64,000 nucleotides of DNA, taken from positions 1-64,000 of the forward strand of contig CAIQIR010000162.1 in assembly GCA_903871875.1 (NCBI GenBank). The letters are read 5' to 3'. The stretch comes from an uncultured Schlesneria sp. (lineage in GTDB: Bacteria; Planctomycetota; Planctomycetia; Planctomycetales; Planctomycetaceae). The position numbers and the translations under genes were made by a program. Of this stretch, positions 17,294-26,145 are shown in pieces (the stretch's first letter is position 1; each line of letters starts with the position of its first letter). Below the pieces are notes generated by a model. That model was given only the letters and a program-made list of their open reading frames with translations, was not told where the DNA came from and did not search any database.

Positions 17294-18487
17294 TTGAACA
17301 ACACGCGCGAGTCCTCTGCCGAAGTGTTTAGCTCACACGAGCGTTTGGAGGAACTGGCCTATCGGTACGGGCAAGCCTACGACAGCTATCTTTCCACCGA
17401 AGGAAAGCTCGAACAATTCTGGTCGAGCGATCGTAGCAGTGTCGTGGCTTATGCCCGAATCGGCCGATTCGTCCACGTTCAGGGCGGGCTATTGGGTCCG
17501 GTCGAGGAGCGACAAGCGCTGCTGAAAGAGTTCTTTGAATTCGTTCAGCAAAACAATTACGTCGCCACGTTCTACAACATCGGCGAGAGTGAGTTGCCGC
17601 TGTTTCGACGACAGGGATTTCAGGTCACCAAGTGGGGCGAAGAGCCGCTACTGGATGTTCAGAACCTGACTTGGTCGGGACACGATTACGAATGGGTGAG
17701 ACGTCAGGCCAATTATTGCCGACGTCAAGATGCGGTCGTTACCGAATGCTGTCCGATCGATTATTCGGCAGACGAATGGGACGAATTGATGGCCGAAATT
17801 CGTGCCATTACCGCTGAATGCCTGTCGACAAAACCACAACGGGGCGAGGTCCGATTCTTCAACGGCAGTGTCGATCCCCCCAGTTGGGATCGACGTCGCC
17901 TGTTTGTCGCCCGTAGCGACGACGGAGCAGGGCGGATTGAAGGCTTTTTGATTTGCCTGCCTTACGATGACGGTCAACAGTGGGCGATTGAAACCTATCG
18001 CCATCGACTGGATGCGCCACGCGGTGTCGTCCCGTTCCTGATTCGCGAAGCGGTCGATTCATTGAAATCGGAAGGCGTACAGTCGGTCTCCCTTTGCCTC
18101 TGTCCTGCGGTCCGCTACGAGCGGCTGAAAAATGACAGTTGGATCATTCGCCGCTGCTTGCAGTTCGGTTTCAATTACGCGTCAGCCTTCTTCGATATGC
18201 CGGGTGAATACCACTTCAAAAGTCGGTTTCGTCCGCGCTTCGTCCGCCGCTTCATCTGCCACTGGCCGCAGGCGTCCGTCGGTTCGATGTGTTCGACAGT
18301 GTGGTTATCTGCGGCACTCGATCTGGACCTGAAGAAGCTGGTTCATAATGTGTGGAGTCGTTTCACTCGTCCGAAGACACGCCGCAATCTTGCCATGCCG
18401 AAAGAGCGAGAATTGGCCCCGACGGAAGTCGTTGAACGACCACGACGACGAGTCGAAGAGCGGGTGCCAGCTGTCGCTCGACAATAG
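17294..18487 (+). CDS. DUF2156 / MprF C-terminal-like acyltransferase-fold protein
   Basis: About 397 aa. It resembles the soluble LPG_synthase_C (DUF2156) domain found at the C-terminus of MprF lysyl-phosphatidylglycerol synthases, built from two GNAT-like halves. Matching features are FYNIGESELPLFRRQGF, then KWGEEPLLDV with a basic RRQANYCRR, and the second half AIETYRHRLDAPRGVVPFLI with GVQSVSLCLCPAV. There are no membrane helices, so it would use an aminoacyl-tRNA or acyl donor in the cytoplasm. The C-terminal 45 residues are Arg/Glu-rich. Start uncertain: TTG 17294 has GAGG 9 nt upstream; TTG 17258 and GTG 17279 are in frame. Confidence 0.68.
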   Translation: MNNTRESSAEVFSSHERLEELAYRYGQAYDSYLSTEGKLEQFWSSDRSSVVAYARIGRFVHVQGGLLGPVEERQALLKEFFEFVQQNNYVATFYNIGESELPLFRRQGFQVTKWGEEPLLDVQNLTWSGHDYEWVRRQANYCRRQDAVVTECCPIDYSADEWDELMAEIRAITAECLSTKPQRGEVRFFNGSVDPPSWDRRRLFVARSDDGAGRIEGFLICLPYDDGQQWAIETYRHRLDAPRGVVPFLIREAVDSLKSEGVQSVSLCLCPAVRYERLKNDSWIIRRCLQFGFNYASAFFDMPGEYHFKSRFRPRFVRRFICHWPQASVGSMCSTVWLSAALDLDLKKLVHNVWSRFTRPKTRRNLAMPKERELAPTEVVERPRRRVEERVPAVARQ

Positions 18488-18774
18488 AACGGCCTGATGC
18501 CTCTGGCGGTCGATACGTCAATGGCCCCCATGGACGCAGACATCCATGACAATTGCGCCAAGTTCCTCGACCCCGAGGTACCTGGTAGTGCGACGATTTC
18601 CTGGCTTTCGGTGATGGTCACATCCGGCGCTAGTTTTCCGGCTGAGATGGTCAATCTGCCACGGAAACAGACGATTTCATCGCGTTGTCCGATAGGATGA
18701 TTTTCTGCTCAGGCCCGACAGGATAGAATCCTTGGGTGTTCGTTCGAATTGATCCGGCTGACAGGGACTACGGG

Positions 18775-19620
18775 ATGAGATTTACGAAAATGCACGGGGC
18801 CGGCAACGACTACGTCTATGTCGATTGCTTTCAAGAACCTGTGCCTCAGGATATTGCCGGCACCGCCATCGCGATCAGCGATCGCCACACCGGCGTCGGC
18901 GGTGACGGAATGGTGCTAATTTGTCCATCAAACGTCGCTGACGCTCGGATGCGCATGTTCAACGCCGACGGCAGTGAATCAGAAATGTGTGGCAATGCCA
19001 TCCGTTGCGTCGCCAAATTTGTTTATGACCGTGGCATCGCCAAGAAGTCAGAATTGAAGGTGGAAACCGGTCGCGGCGTTCTGACGATGCAATTGACCGC
19101 CGGGCGAAACGGGTTGATCGATCTGGTCACCGTGAATATGGGAAGCCCCATACTGGAAGCCGCTCGAATCCCAACCCTGCTCGCTGGTGATCCCCCCATG
19201 AATGCCCCGCTGGAAGTGGCAGGACAAACGATCAGCGTGACCTGTGTTTCCATGGGAAATCCGCATTGCGTGACGTTCGTCGACGAAGCGAACGACGACT
19301 GGGTCTTACGAGTTGGTCCCCAAATCGAACGGCACCCCGCTTTTCCACGGCGAGTCAACGCCGAATTCATCCAGGTTGTGTCCCCGTCGGAATTCGTCAT
19401 GCGCGTCTGGGAACGTGGCAGCGGCGAAACGATGGCGTGCGGAACGGGGGCCTGCGCCGCAGCCGTCGCCGGTGCGTTGACCGGCCGCACCGGACGTAGC
19501 GTAACGGCCCATTTACGCGGTGGTGATCTGAAGCTGGAATGGTCATTGCAAGGCGATGTCTTCATGACGGGCCCCGCCACCGAAGTCTTCAGCGGCGAAT
19601 GGACAACCAGACAAGCCTGA
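18775..19620 (+). CDS. dapF: Diaminopimelate epimerase
   Basis: Converts LL- to meso-diaminopimelate for lysine and peptidoglycan synthesis. It is 281 aa, the normal family length. The two catalytic cysteines are C72 ([10 protein letters not shown]) and C222 (MACGTGACA). The start [17 protein letters not shown] is typical of the family, so ATG 18775 was chosen over an upstream in-frame codon at 18736. It stands alone on the plus strand and is convergent with the aminotransferase gene. That it is present and intact is relevant, because planctomycete peptidoglycan was long disputed. Confidence 0.95.
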   Translation: MRFTKMHGAGNDYVYVDCFQEPVPQDIAGTAIAISDRHTGVGGDGMVLICPSNVADARMRMFNADGSESEMCGNAIRCVAKFVYDRGIAKKSELKVETGRGVLTMQLTAGRNGLIDLVTVNMGSPILEAARIPTLLAGDPPMNAPLEVAGQTISVTCVSMGNPHCVTFVDEANDDWVLRVGPQIERHPAFPRRVNAEFIQVVSPSEFVMRVWERGSGETMACGTGACAAAVAGALTGRTGRSVTAHLRGGDLKLEWSLQGDVFMTGPATEVFSGEWTTRQA

Positions 19621-19679
19621 GTTCATTCAGGCGTGGCATTGGCGAGTTCACTCGGCGCGTTAGCTTCACACGGTGGCAT

Positions 19680-20858
19680 TCACACGTAGGCGGCGTTGGC
19701 AGCCCCCACGCCCGCACCTGGGGCAACTTTCAGCCCCTGATCGATCAGACATTTTTCGAGAGCGGCCAGGAACACCAACACGTTGGCCGGACAAGCCGCT
19801 ACTCCCATCAGTCCGATGCGCCACGTCTTTCCCTTCATCGGACCAAGTCCGCCGCCGATTTCAATTCCGAATTCGTTCAGCAATTGCTTCCGGACTGCAA
19901 CGTCGTCGGCTCCGGCGGGAATCATGACTGCGTTCAGCATCGGCAATTGCTGTCCTTCTTTCACCGCGTAATCCAGTCCCATCGCCTTCAGTCCGGCTTT
20001 CAACGCGAGATGGTTCCGCTGATGTCGGGCAAACCGGACCTCCAACCCTTCCTCCAGTACTATTCTCAGTGCTTCGTGCAGCCCGTAATTCATATTGATC
20101 GGCGCGGTGTGGTGATAGGCACGATTGCTGCTCCAATAGTCCTTGACCATCTGCATGTCGAGGTACCAACTTTGAACCTTGGTCTTGCGAGCGTCAATCG
20201 CCGCGACCGCCCGATCACTAAATGTGACGGGAGCCAGACCTGGTGGACAACTGAGACACTTCTGAGTCCCGCTATACACGGCGTCCAACTGCCATTCATC
20301 GACTTCGACCGGTTGTCCGCCGAGTGACGTCACGCAATCCACGGCGACCAGCGCACCGTTTTCATGACAGATCCGCGCAATGTCGACGACCGGTTGACTG
20401 GCTCCGGTCGAGGTTTCTGCGTTCACAATTCCCAGGACCTTAGGACGATGCTGTTTGATGGCGGCTTCAATTTCTTCGGATGAAAAAATCTCGCCAAAGG
20501 GTCGTTCCAGCTTGATGACTTCCGCCCGGTAGCGGCCTGCCACGTCGGCCATCCGCCCGCCAAATACACCGTTCACGCAGACAATCATCTTATCACCGGG
20601 CTCGATCAGGTTGGCGACAACGGTTTCCATCCCGGCACTGCCCGTCCCGCTGACCGCGAGCGTCAATTTGTTCTGCGTGCGAAAGACCTGCCGCAGCATG
20701 CTTTGCGTCTCGTCCATGATCCGCAAAAAATAGGGATCAAGATGACCAACCGTTGGTGCCGCCATTGCCAGCAAAACTCGTGAATGAATATCACTGGGGC
20801 CGGGCCCCATCAGAATCCGTCGGGGAGGGGCGACTGGCGCGGGGATCGTTGTCGTCAT
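19680..20858 (-). CDS. Class V aminotransferase, alanine-glyoxylate aminotransferase type
   Basis: PLP-dependent enzyme of 392 aa. The N-terminus [17 protein letters not shown] and the segment [10 protein letters not shown] are hallmarks of the AGXT/serine-glyoxylate group. The PLP lysine is K200 in [13 protein letters not shown], the Asp contacting the pyridine nitrogen is in [11 protein letters not shown], and the phosphate-binding SGTGSAGME lies at about residues 70-78. It likely uses alanine or serine as donor to glyoxylate. A 9-bp hairpin lies in its 5' leader (20906-20930). No operon partner is visible. Confidence 0.9.
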   Translation of the reverse strand: MTTTIPAPVAPPRRILMGPGPSDIHSRVLLAMAAPTVGHLDPYFLRIMDETQSMLRQVFRTQNKLTLAVSGTGSAGMETVVANLIEPGDKMIVCVNGVFGGRMADVAGRYRAEVIKLERPFGEIFSSEEIEAAIKQHRPKVLGIVNAETSTGASQPVVDIARICHENGALVAVDCVTSLGGQPVEVDEWQLDAVYSGTQKCLSCPPGLAPVTFSDRAVAAIDARKTKVQSWYLDMQMVKDYWSSNRAYHHTAPINMNYGLHEALRIVLEEGLEVRFARHQRNHLALKAGLKAMGLDYAVKEGQQLPMLNAVMIPAGADDVAVRKQLLNEFGIEIGGGLGPMKGKTWRIGLMGVAACPANVLVFLAALEKCLIDQGLKVAPGAGVGAANAAYV

Positions 20859-20905
20859 CTTTCACTCGTCTTAAAGTGGTGTTCGGGATCGGATAGATAT
20901 TCACC

Positions 20906-20930
20906 ATGCGGACACTTTGTCCGCATTTTT
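20906..20930 (+). terminator. Perfect 9-bp hairpin plus T-run, between aminotransferase and ComEA-like genes
   Basis: Arms 20906-20914 and 20918-20926 pair perfectly with a 3-nt loop, and TTTT follows on the plus strand. No plus-strand gene lies just upstream. It may therefore stop antisense transcription, or act as an inverted-repeat operator for the aminotransferase gene whose start is 48 bp away. Confidence 0.5.
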
Positions 20931-21042
20931 GTTCACGGGGTGCAGGTCCACTAATACCACGGAAGAAGCGTCCGTGCTACGCTAGCGAACGAACTGAATA
21001 AAATGACGGTTTTCGTATTCCTGTTCGTCGAAAAACCAAGCC

Positions 21043-21624
21043 ATGTTGTCGCGACGAGCCATTCCGAAGGAATCGCCTCCTGCCAACCAGGAAGTCGCAG
21101 CGTTGGCCGCCGGCCCCGACAAATTGTCGCCGTCAGACGCGATCTCTGACCGAACGAACCCTCGCGACCGGCCTCAGGATCAATCGACATCCGTTCCAAC
21201 ACGGAATTCGTCCCGCCGTGTCGAAGACCAGGCGACACAAACGACGCTCTGGTTGCGTCGAACCGACCAGTGGCTGTTAGGGTTTCTGTTAATCGCCTTG
21301 CTGGCGTTATTGATCGCCTTCCGCTGGAAGTTATCGGGCGCCGGCCAGACTGAGATCGAAATCATCAGCCAGCAACCACGAGAATATTTCTATGCCATCG
21401 AAATCAATCAAGCCTCCTGGGTCGAGTGGGCTCAGCTGGACGGGATCGGCGAAAAGCTGGCCAAACGGATCGTCGAAGATCGTGACCAACACGGACCGTT
21501 CCATTCGATCGACGAAATTCGCCGCGTGCGTGGTTTCGGTCCGAAGCTGATTGAAAAGCTACGCCCCTTTTTGAAGTGCGCATTCGTTGCGAACGGCGCC
21601 CCCAAGCTCACCACTTCCGAATGA
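21043..21624 (+). CDS. Membrane-anchored helix-hairpin-helix (ComEA-like) protein
   Basis: Protein of 193 aa. Residues 1-75 are polar and Pro/Ser-rich. A single membrane helix follows (WLLGFLLIALLALLIAF, about residues 80-96). The C-terminal domain is a ComEA-type pair of HhH motifs (INQASWVEWAQLDGIGEKLA and a second hairpin VRGFGPKLIEKLRPFL). ComEA proteins bind DNA at the periplasmic face during uptake, so a competence role is possible. There is no signal peptidase site and no comEC nearby, so that is only inference. It is convergent with the fliN-like gene, 10 nt apart. Confidence 0.78.
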   Translation: MLSRRAIPKESPPANQEVAALAAGPDKLSPSDAISDRTNPRDRPQDQSTSVPTRNSSRRVEDQATQTTLWLRRTDQWLLGFLLIALLALLIAFRWKLSGAGQTEIEIISQQPREYFYAIEINQASWVEWAQLDGIGEKLAKRIVEDRDQHGPFHSIDEIRRVRGFGPKLIEKLRPFLKCAFVANGAPKLTTSE

Positions 21625-21634
21625 GACGGCGACG

Positions 21635-22297
21635 TCAAAGCACCTCGCTCAGTCGCACGCCGAATTTGCCGTCGATGACCAGCAATTCTCCGCGTGCCAC
21701 CAACCGGCCGTTGGCGATGATATCCACGGGATCGCCAGCCAGTTTGTCCAACGAAACAACAGATCCCTCACGCAGCCTCAGCACATCTTCGATCAGGATC
21801 TCGGCTCGCCCCAATTCGATGGTGATATCCAGGTCCAGGTCGCCAAGATCTTCCAGCGTCAGTCCCGGTCGAGAAGCGGGCCGCGTTCGCGCGGGCAGGG
21901 GATGTGACCCGATTTCATCGGACCGCACTGCCGCAATCATCGGCTCATGGCCGGAATTTAAAATCGCATCCGCCAGTTGTCGTTCGGCTTGCTGTAGCAA
22001 TGAATCGGGATTGTGTGACGATTCCGGCCAATGGGGACCGGATCCCGTTTCGCCTGCCGAGTTCTGATGCGTCATGGAACGACCTCGCAAATACTGCACA
22101 TCACCCGGCCCCAACTCTTCGTCCCGCTCGTCGGCGGCGGGTTGCCCGGTCTGCTCTCGAGCCATTTTCAGCAGCGCTTCGATCTCGGCGGCAGGAAGGG
22201 ATTGTGCACTCGTCGCCGGCGTCTGTGGGCCACGATCACGCCACGATGTCACTGTTTGCGATGCAATCGTTCGTTCCTGGGAAGCCGGCTTCGTCAC
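21635..22297 (-). CDS. fliN: FliN/FliY-type flagellar motor switch protein (SpoA domain)
   Basis: Protein of 220 aa whose C-terminal 80 residues form a SpoA/FliN domain (DLDLDITIELGRAEILIEDV...VDIIANGRLVARGELLVIDGKFGVRL). This is the part that builds the C-ring and binds CheY-P/FliH. The N-terminal 130 residues are long for FliN, polar and probably disordered, with no FliM-like or CheC-like domain visible. The start is GTG 22297, preceded by AAGGCGG. It lies downstream of fliA on the same strand, separated by a strong terminator, so it is probably transcribed separately. FliM is not in the window. Confidence 0.82.
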   Translation of the reverse strand: MTKPASQERTIASQTVTSWRDRGPQTPATSAQSLPAAEIEALLKMAREQTGQPAADERDEELGPGDVQYLRGRSMTHQNSAGETGSGPHWPESSHNPDSLLQQAERQLADAILNSGHEPMIAAVRSDEIGSHPLPARTRPASRPGLTLEDLGDLDLDITIELGRAEILIEDVLRLREGSVVSLDKLAGDPVDIIANGRLVARGELLVIDGKFGVRLSEVL

Positions 22298-22627
22298 ACT
22301 AATCCGCCTTTGTTAGAGATATCCATTCCACCACGGTATACGCCACCTCCGCAAAATCCGTCAATGTTTTTTGGTTCGCACAACAGGACGGCTCACAAAT
22401 CAACCCGGTCAGTAAGACGATGGCCATCGCTCATTCGACGATCCAAACTCAATGGCGACACCTGCCCAGACCAGCGTCGCCGGCCCGATTCGATCGCCCC
22501 ATGCGACGGTGATCTCAACACGAAAGACCTCTCAATTGGCCACCTTCTCCGGCGACGCGCGTAAAAAAACCTCGGCAATCGCGGGACGGCCGAGGTTTTG
22601 ATTTGTCAGGCAGCAGGTAACAACGGA
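22298..22627. other. Intergenic region between fliA and fliN-like gene
   Basis: No gene seen. It holds the fliA terminator at its right side and must hold the promoter of the fliN-like gene. Confidence 0.5.
22563..22600 (-). terminator. Rho-independent terminator of fliA
   Basis: The inverted repeat AAAACCTCGGC / GCCGAGGTTTT (22566-22576 with 22589-22599) has a 12-nt loop. On the minus strand it ends in a run of seven T residues, 28 nt after the fliA stop. This is a classic intrinsic terminator. Confidence 0.85.
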
Positions 22628-23413
22628 CTATTGGGCGAATTCCGGACGTCGACGGTTCAGTTGATCTTTCAAGCGGGCCACGATGCTCGAATGCATCTGG
22701 CTGACGCGAGATTCGGATAGACCGAGCGTGGTGCCGATTTCTTTCATCGTCAACTCTTCGTAGTAGTAGAGGATGATGATCAGCCGTTCGTTCCGATTGA
22801 GACCCTTGGTCACAAGCTTCATCACGTCGCGTTTTTGGATACCATCGGTGGGATCTTCTCCCTTGGTATCTTCGATGATGTCGATCTCGCGAACATCTTT
22901 GTAGCTATCGGTCTCGTACCATTTCTTGTTCAGGCTGACGAGATTGACGGCCGAGGCTTCGGACTTGTGCTTGTCGTATTCCTCCATCGGCAAGCCCATT
23001 TTCTTGGCGATTTCCGCGTCTGACGGCGGACGGCCAAGTTCGGCTTCGGCTTCTTTCCGAGCCGCTTCCAGCTTGCTGGCTTTGCTGCGAACGAGCCGTG
23101 GAACCCAGTCCATGGTCCGCAATTCGTCCAGCATTGCTCCGCGAATTCGCGGGACGCAGTACGTTTCGAACTTGACACCGCGTTCGAGATCGAACGCTTC
23201 GATCGCATCCATCAATCCGAAGACGCCGGCCGAGATGAGATCGTTCAGGTCGACTCCATCCGGCAGTTTCGCCCAGACACGCTCTGCGTTATACCGGACC
23301 AGCGGCAGAAACCGCTCGATCAACGTATTTCGCAGATCTTGATTGGATTGATCTCGCTTAAAGTCCAGCCAGACTTGAGCGATTTCCAGTTCCGTCGCCA
23401 CCTTCATTACCAT
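22628..23413 (-). CDS. fliA: RNA polymerase sigma factor for flagellar operon, FliA/WhiG type
   Basis: Sigma-28-family factor of about 261 aa. Region 2 shows LNDLISAGVFGLMDAIEAFD and FETYCVPRIRGAMLDELR. Region 3 follows (about residues 100-160). Region 4 is RNERLIIILYYYEELTMKEI with the recognition helix LGLSESRVSQMHSSI. ATG 23413 has GGAGGG 4 nt upstream; ATG 23407 (10 nt spacing) is nearly as good, and the ATG at 23425 overlaps the Shine-Dalgarno itself. It is the fourth gene of the flhA-flhF-flhG-fliA order and controls late flagellar genes. No FlgM is recognised nearby. Confidence 0.95.
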   Translation of the reverse strand: MVMKVATELEIAQVWLDFKRDQSNQDLRNTLIERFLPLVRYNAERVWAKLPDGVDLNDLISAGVFGLMDAIEAFDLERGVKFETYCVPRIRGAMLDELRTMDWVPRLVRSKASKLEAARKEAEAELGRPPSDAEIAKKMGLPMEEYDKHKSEASAVNLVSLNKKWYETDSYKDVREIDIIEDTKGEDPTDGIQKRDVMKLVTKGLNRNERLIIILYYYEELTMKEIGTTLGLSESRVSQMHSSIVARLKDQLNRRRPEFAQ

Positions 23414-23767
23414 CGAACCCTCCATGGTGGGATACCGACTCCACGGCCTCATGCGGTGGATTTCGCGTCGATAACCTCGCTCGTGGTTATTTAGCCATTG
23501 TGTTTGGTCGTCTGATCAAGCTTGATCACATGCTGCCAACTCGTGCCTCTTACTGAGGAACACGATCTCACGGTGGTCGAGCCAAGGCACGACGGACCGT
23601 TTTGAGAATTCCTCACCAGTTCTTTATCGGCACTGGCGCGCCTCTTGTATGAATCAATTCACTTTATTTCCCCCGAAGGTCATAATCCAACCATTTGAAA
23701 TGAAAACTTAAAAAAACGAAAACGACCAACCAATTGAGCTCAATTTCTTCACATTTCCAAATCCGTA
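23414..23767. other. AT-rich intergenic region upstream of fliA
   Basis: No gene seen. The stretch is clearly more AT-rich than its surroundings and presumably carries the fliA promoter. It contains a perfect 14-bp palindrome (AATTGAGCTCAATT, 23732-23745) just after flhG and, on the minus strand, GCCGATAA near 23625-23632, matching the sigma-28 -10 consensus without a convincing -35 box. Confidence 0.45.
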
Positions 23768-24679
23768 TCAGGCCTCCTCATTTTGAAGTCGTGAGAAGAA
23801 ACTCGCGACCCCGGTCGCTGATAGTGGCCGAGTCCACCGCTGAGCCAACTGACGCAGCGCCTCTGCGGCGGGTGACTGCGGTGCTTGAATCACAAAGGGA
23901 ATTCGCTCGTTGACTGACATCGGAACGGCCGGATCGCGAGGAATATAGCCGCGACGATGCAGATCAACTTGCAAAAACGAATGGGCCGCCTGTTGCAAGC
24001 GATCCAGAATCTGTTGTGCTTGAGCGGTCGAATCAGCCTGATTTACGAGTAACCCCAAACGAGGATGCCGCGACGTGGCCACGGCTTTCACCGAGGCGTA
24101 GGCTTCAGCCACGGCGGTCGGTTCCGGCGTCGCGACGATCAACAAATCATCCGCAGCCAAAGCGATCTCGCGCGTTGCCGACGATGATCCGCCGCTCGCA
24201 TCGATGACCAACCAGTCGAGCTGACTCTCAAAGGACTGCAGGTGGCTGAATAACGGATGCGGACCTTGCGAAGACACAGACGAAAATGACTTCAGCTCGC
24301 TCGCTCCCGATACCACTCGAATTCCAGCCGGCCCCGTCAGTGAAACCTCGTCCAACTGGCGACACCCTTGTGCCACATGTGACAGATTCCAGTATCCGTT
24401 CAAACCGCAAAGGAGTTCGATGTTTCCAAAGTCAGGACAGGCATCCAACAGCCCAACCTGGCCACCGCGTTGTGCCAAAAGAATTGCCAGGTTCAAGGCG
24501 ATGACTGAACGTCCGACACCTCCCTTACCACCGGCAACCACGATCGTATGACATTGACGTGACACCGGCCGGTCGAATTCGACCGACGTCCTGCGACGTG
24601 CGACCAGGTCTCGCAGACCGCGCGCTTGATCACTGCCGGAGTGACGACGTTCAACAGGTGTCAGAAGTGAAGGGGACAT
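23768..24679 (-). CDS. flhG: MinD/ParA-type ATPase, FlhG/FleN-like, with altered P-loop
   Basis: Protein of 303 aa in the position of FlhG (FleN/YlxH), which counts flagella with FlhF. The deviant Walker A reads VVAGGKGGVGRS: the signature Lys (K52) is kept, but the phosphate-binding Lys is Arg (R57). The Walker A' site reads LLDACPDFGN in place of the usual DADLG. Switch II is LVIDASGGSS. After a typical fold the last 40 residues show no clear MinD-like amphipathic helix. The protein may bind ATP weakly or be a degenerate partner of FlhF. ATG 24679; spacing to flhF is 75 nt, so probably one operon. Confidence 0.82.
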   Translation of the reverse strand: MSPSLLTPVERRHSGSDQARGLRDLVARRRTSVEFDRPVSRQCHTIVVAGGKGGVGRSVIALNLAILLAQRGGQVGLLDACPDFGNIELLCGLNGYWNLSHVAQGCRQLDEVSLTGPAGIRVVSGASELKSFSSVSSQGPHPLFSHLQSFESQLDWLVIDASGGSSSATREIALAADDLLIVATPEPTAVAEAYASVKAVATSRHPRLGLLVNQADSTAQAQQILDRLQQAAHSFLQVDLHRRGYIPRDPAVPMSVNERIPFVIQAPQSPAAEALRQLAQRWTRPLSATGVASFFSRLQNEEA

Positions 24680-24754
24680 CGTGGGAAGGGATTCACGCTG
24701 GAAGGACGAAGGTCGGAAAGGGAACTGGAAACGGTGGCAGGTCAGGCGGCGAGG

Positions 24755-26089
24755 TCAGCGGATCGTCTCCCGCGGGATGGGATCCCGGCCCAGAATCAAC
24801 CGGGCCAGCCGGTTGGGGTGAGCCGGTTCGATCTGATCGGGCACATCCTGCCCGGTCGTGAGATAACTGACAGGATGAGCGATCTCGCGAGCCACCGATA
24901 ACAAGGGACCGCCAGTCAGAGTTTCGTCAAGCTTGGTCAACACGAGAGACGTCGGCGACATGGCTGCGAATTGATCGGCAATCGGAGAAAGCATCTTGGC
25001 ACCCGCAGACAGGCTTAACACAAGCAATACATGATCCGAGGCAGCCAATCGCAGCATGTCACCCAGTTCGTTCATCTTCGACTGGTCAAAGGGGCTGCGT
25101 CCCGCCGTGTCAATCAGCACCAGATCGACATCGTCCAACTCGTCGATGGCCGTCCGTAGTTCGTCGCAATTCGAGGCGACTTGCAACGGAATTTGAAGAA
25201 TTTCGGCATAGGTCCGCAGTTGTTCGATCGCTCCGACACGGTAGTTGTCGACAGTGACCAGACCGACCCGAAGTCCCTCGCGCAAATGAAAATGTCCGGC
25301 CAGCTTGGCGAGTGTCGTCGTCTTACCCACGCCGGTAGGACCGATCAGCGTGACGACTTGACGGCGACCTCGTTTTGGCTGAATTGGCGGAGCACAGCGC
25401 ATTTCACGTTCGATGAATGCCGTCAACATCGCAGCCACAGCCACGGGCGAGTTCATTGTGTCGAAGGTCGAGTGCTGTCGAAGTTTGGAGATAAGATCGC
25501 GAGCCACCACATCGTCGATGTCGGCCTCAATCAGCATCCGATAGTGCGGAAGCAATTCGCTCGGAATTTCGGACGCCGTTCGCGGACGAGACTGGCGTTC
25601 CAATTGAGCGACGATCGTCTGCAGTGACTCCAGCGTTTTTCGATCAATCGAAATACTCGACTCGGTTCCCGTCGGGATCCCAAGATCAACCGTCGAGGAA
25701 ACTCGATCGATAGGCAACGGACGTTTTGGTGGCAATGTGGCCGCCTCATTCCACTGATCGTCCACGTCCTCTGCCGCGAGTGCCGGAATCGGAGCCAGCA
25801 GTTCGGGCACTGCGGCAGGCTGCGTCATCGTTTCGGCCAATGTGCGAACTGATCGGGCAGGCGCAGCAGGTGTTTTCTCGAGAGCCGCGATTGGCTCAGC
25901 GTTCAAACTGCGAATTCGTAACTCGGCGCTGATTTCGATTTCTTGTCGCGTCGATGGCCAAGGCAACATTCGTCGTGTGGCGATTTCCTTCGACTCGACG
26001 ACAACGGCGTCCTGTCCCAGTTCGCGACGAACCAGTTCCAAGGCGTCATCCATCGTCGCCGCTCGAAATGTTTGAATTTTGCGTTGCAT
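24755..26089 (-). CDS. flhF: Flagellar biosynthesis SRP-type GTPase FlhF
   Basis: SRP-family GTPase of 444 aa that sets flagellar placement. The N-terminal B domain (MQRKIQTFRAATMDDALELV) is followed by a long variable linker, the N domain (about 150-235) and the G domain. G1 is LIGPTGVGKTTT (K256), then LVTVDNYRVGAIEQL, G3 is LIDTAGRSPFD, and G4 is LTKLDE. The family's usual order and length are kept. The gene lies 56 nt downstream of flhA and 75 nt upstream of flhG on the same strand. Confidence 0.95.
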   Translation of the reverse strand: MQRKIQTFRAATMDDALELVRRELGQDAVVVESKEIATRRMLPWPSTRQEIEISAELRIRSLNAEPIAALEKTPAAPARSVRTLAETMTQPAAVPELLAPIPALAAEDVDDQWNEAATLPPKRPLPIDRVSSTVDLGIPTGTESSISIDRKTLESLQTIVAQLERQSRPRTASEIPSELLPHYRMLIEADIDDVVARDLISKLRQHSTFDTMNSPVAVAAMLTAFIEREMRCAPPIQPKRGRRQVVTLIGPTGVGKTTTLAKLAGHFHLREGLRVGLVTVDNYRVGAIEQLRTYAEILQIPLQVASNCDELRTAIDELDDVDLVLIDTAGRSPFDQSKMNELGDMLRLAASDHVLLVLSLSAGAKMLSPIADQFAAMSPTSLVLTKLDETLTGGPLLSVAREIAHPVSYLTTGQDVPDQIEPAHPNRLARLILGRDPIPRETIR

Positions 26090-26145
26090 GTTCGAAACTC
26101 AAAAAAACGAAATCGAAGGAATCGGAACAGGAGGAATTGAAATTG

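Noticed and set aside
23622-23632. Sigma-28 promoter for fliA
   Set aside because: The -10 element fits exactly but no TAAA-type -35 lies at the right spacing, so it is not listed as a feature.
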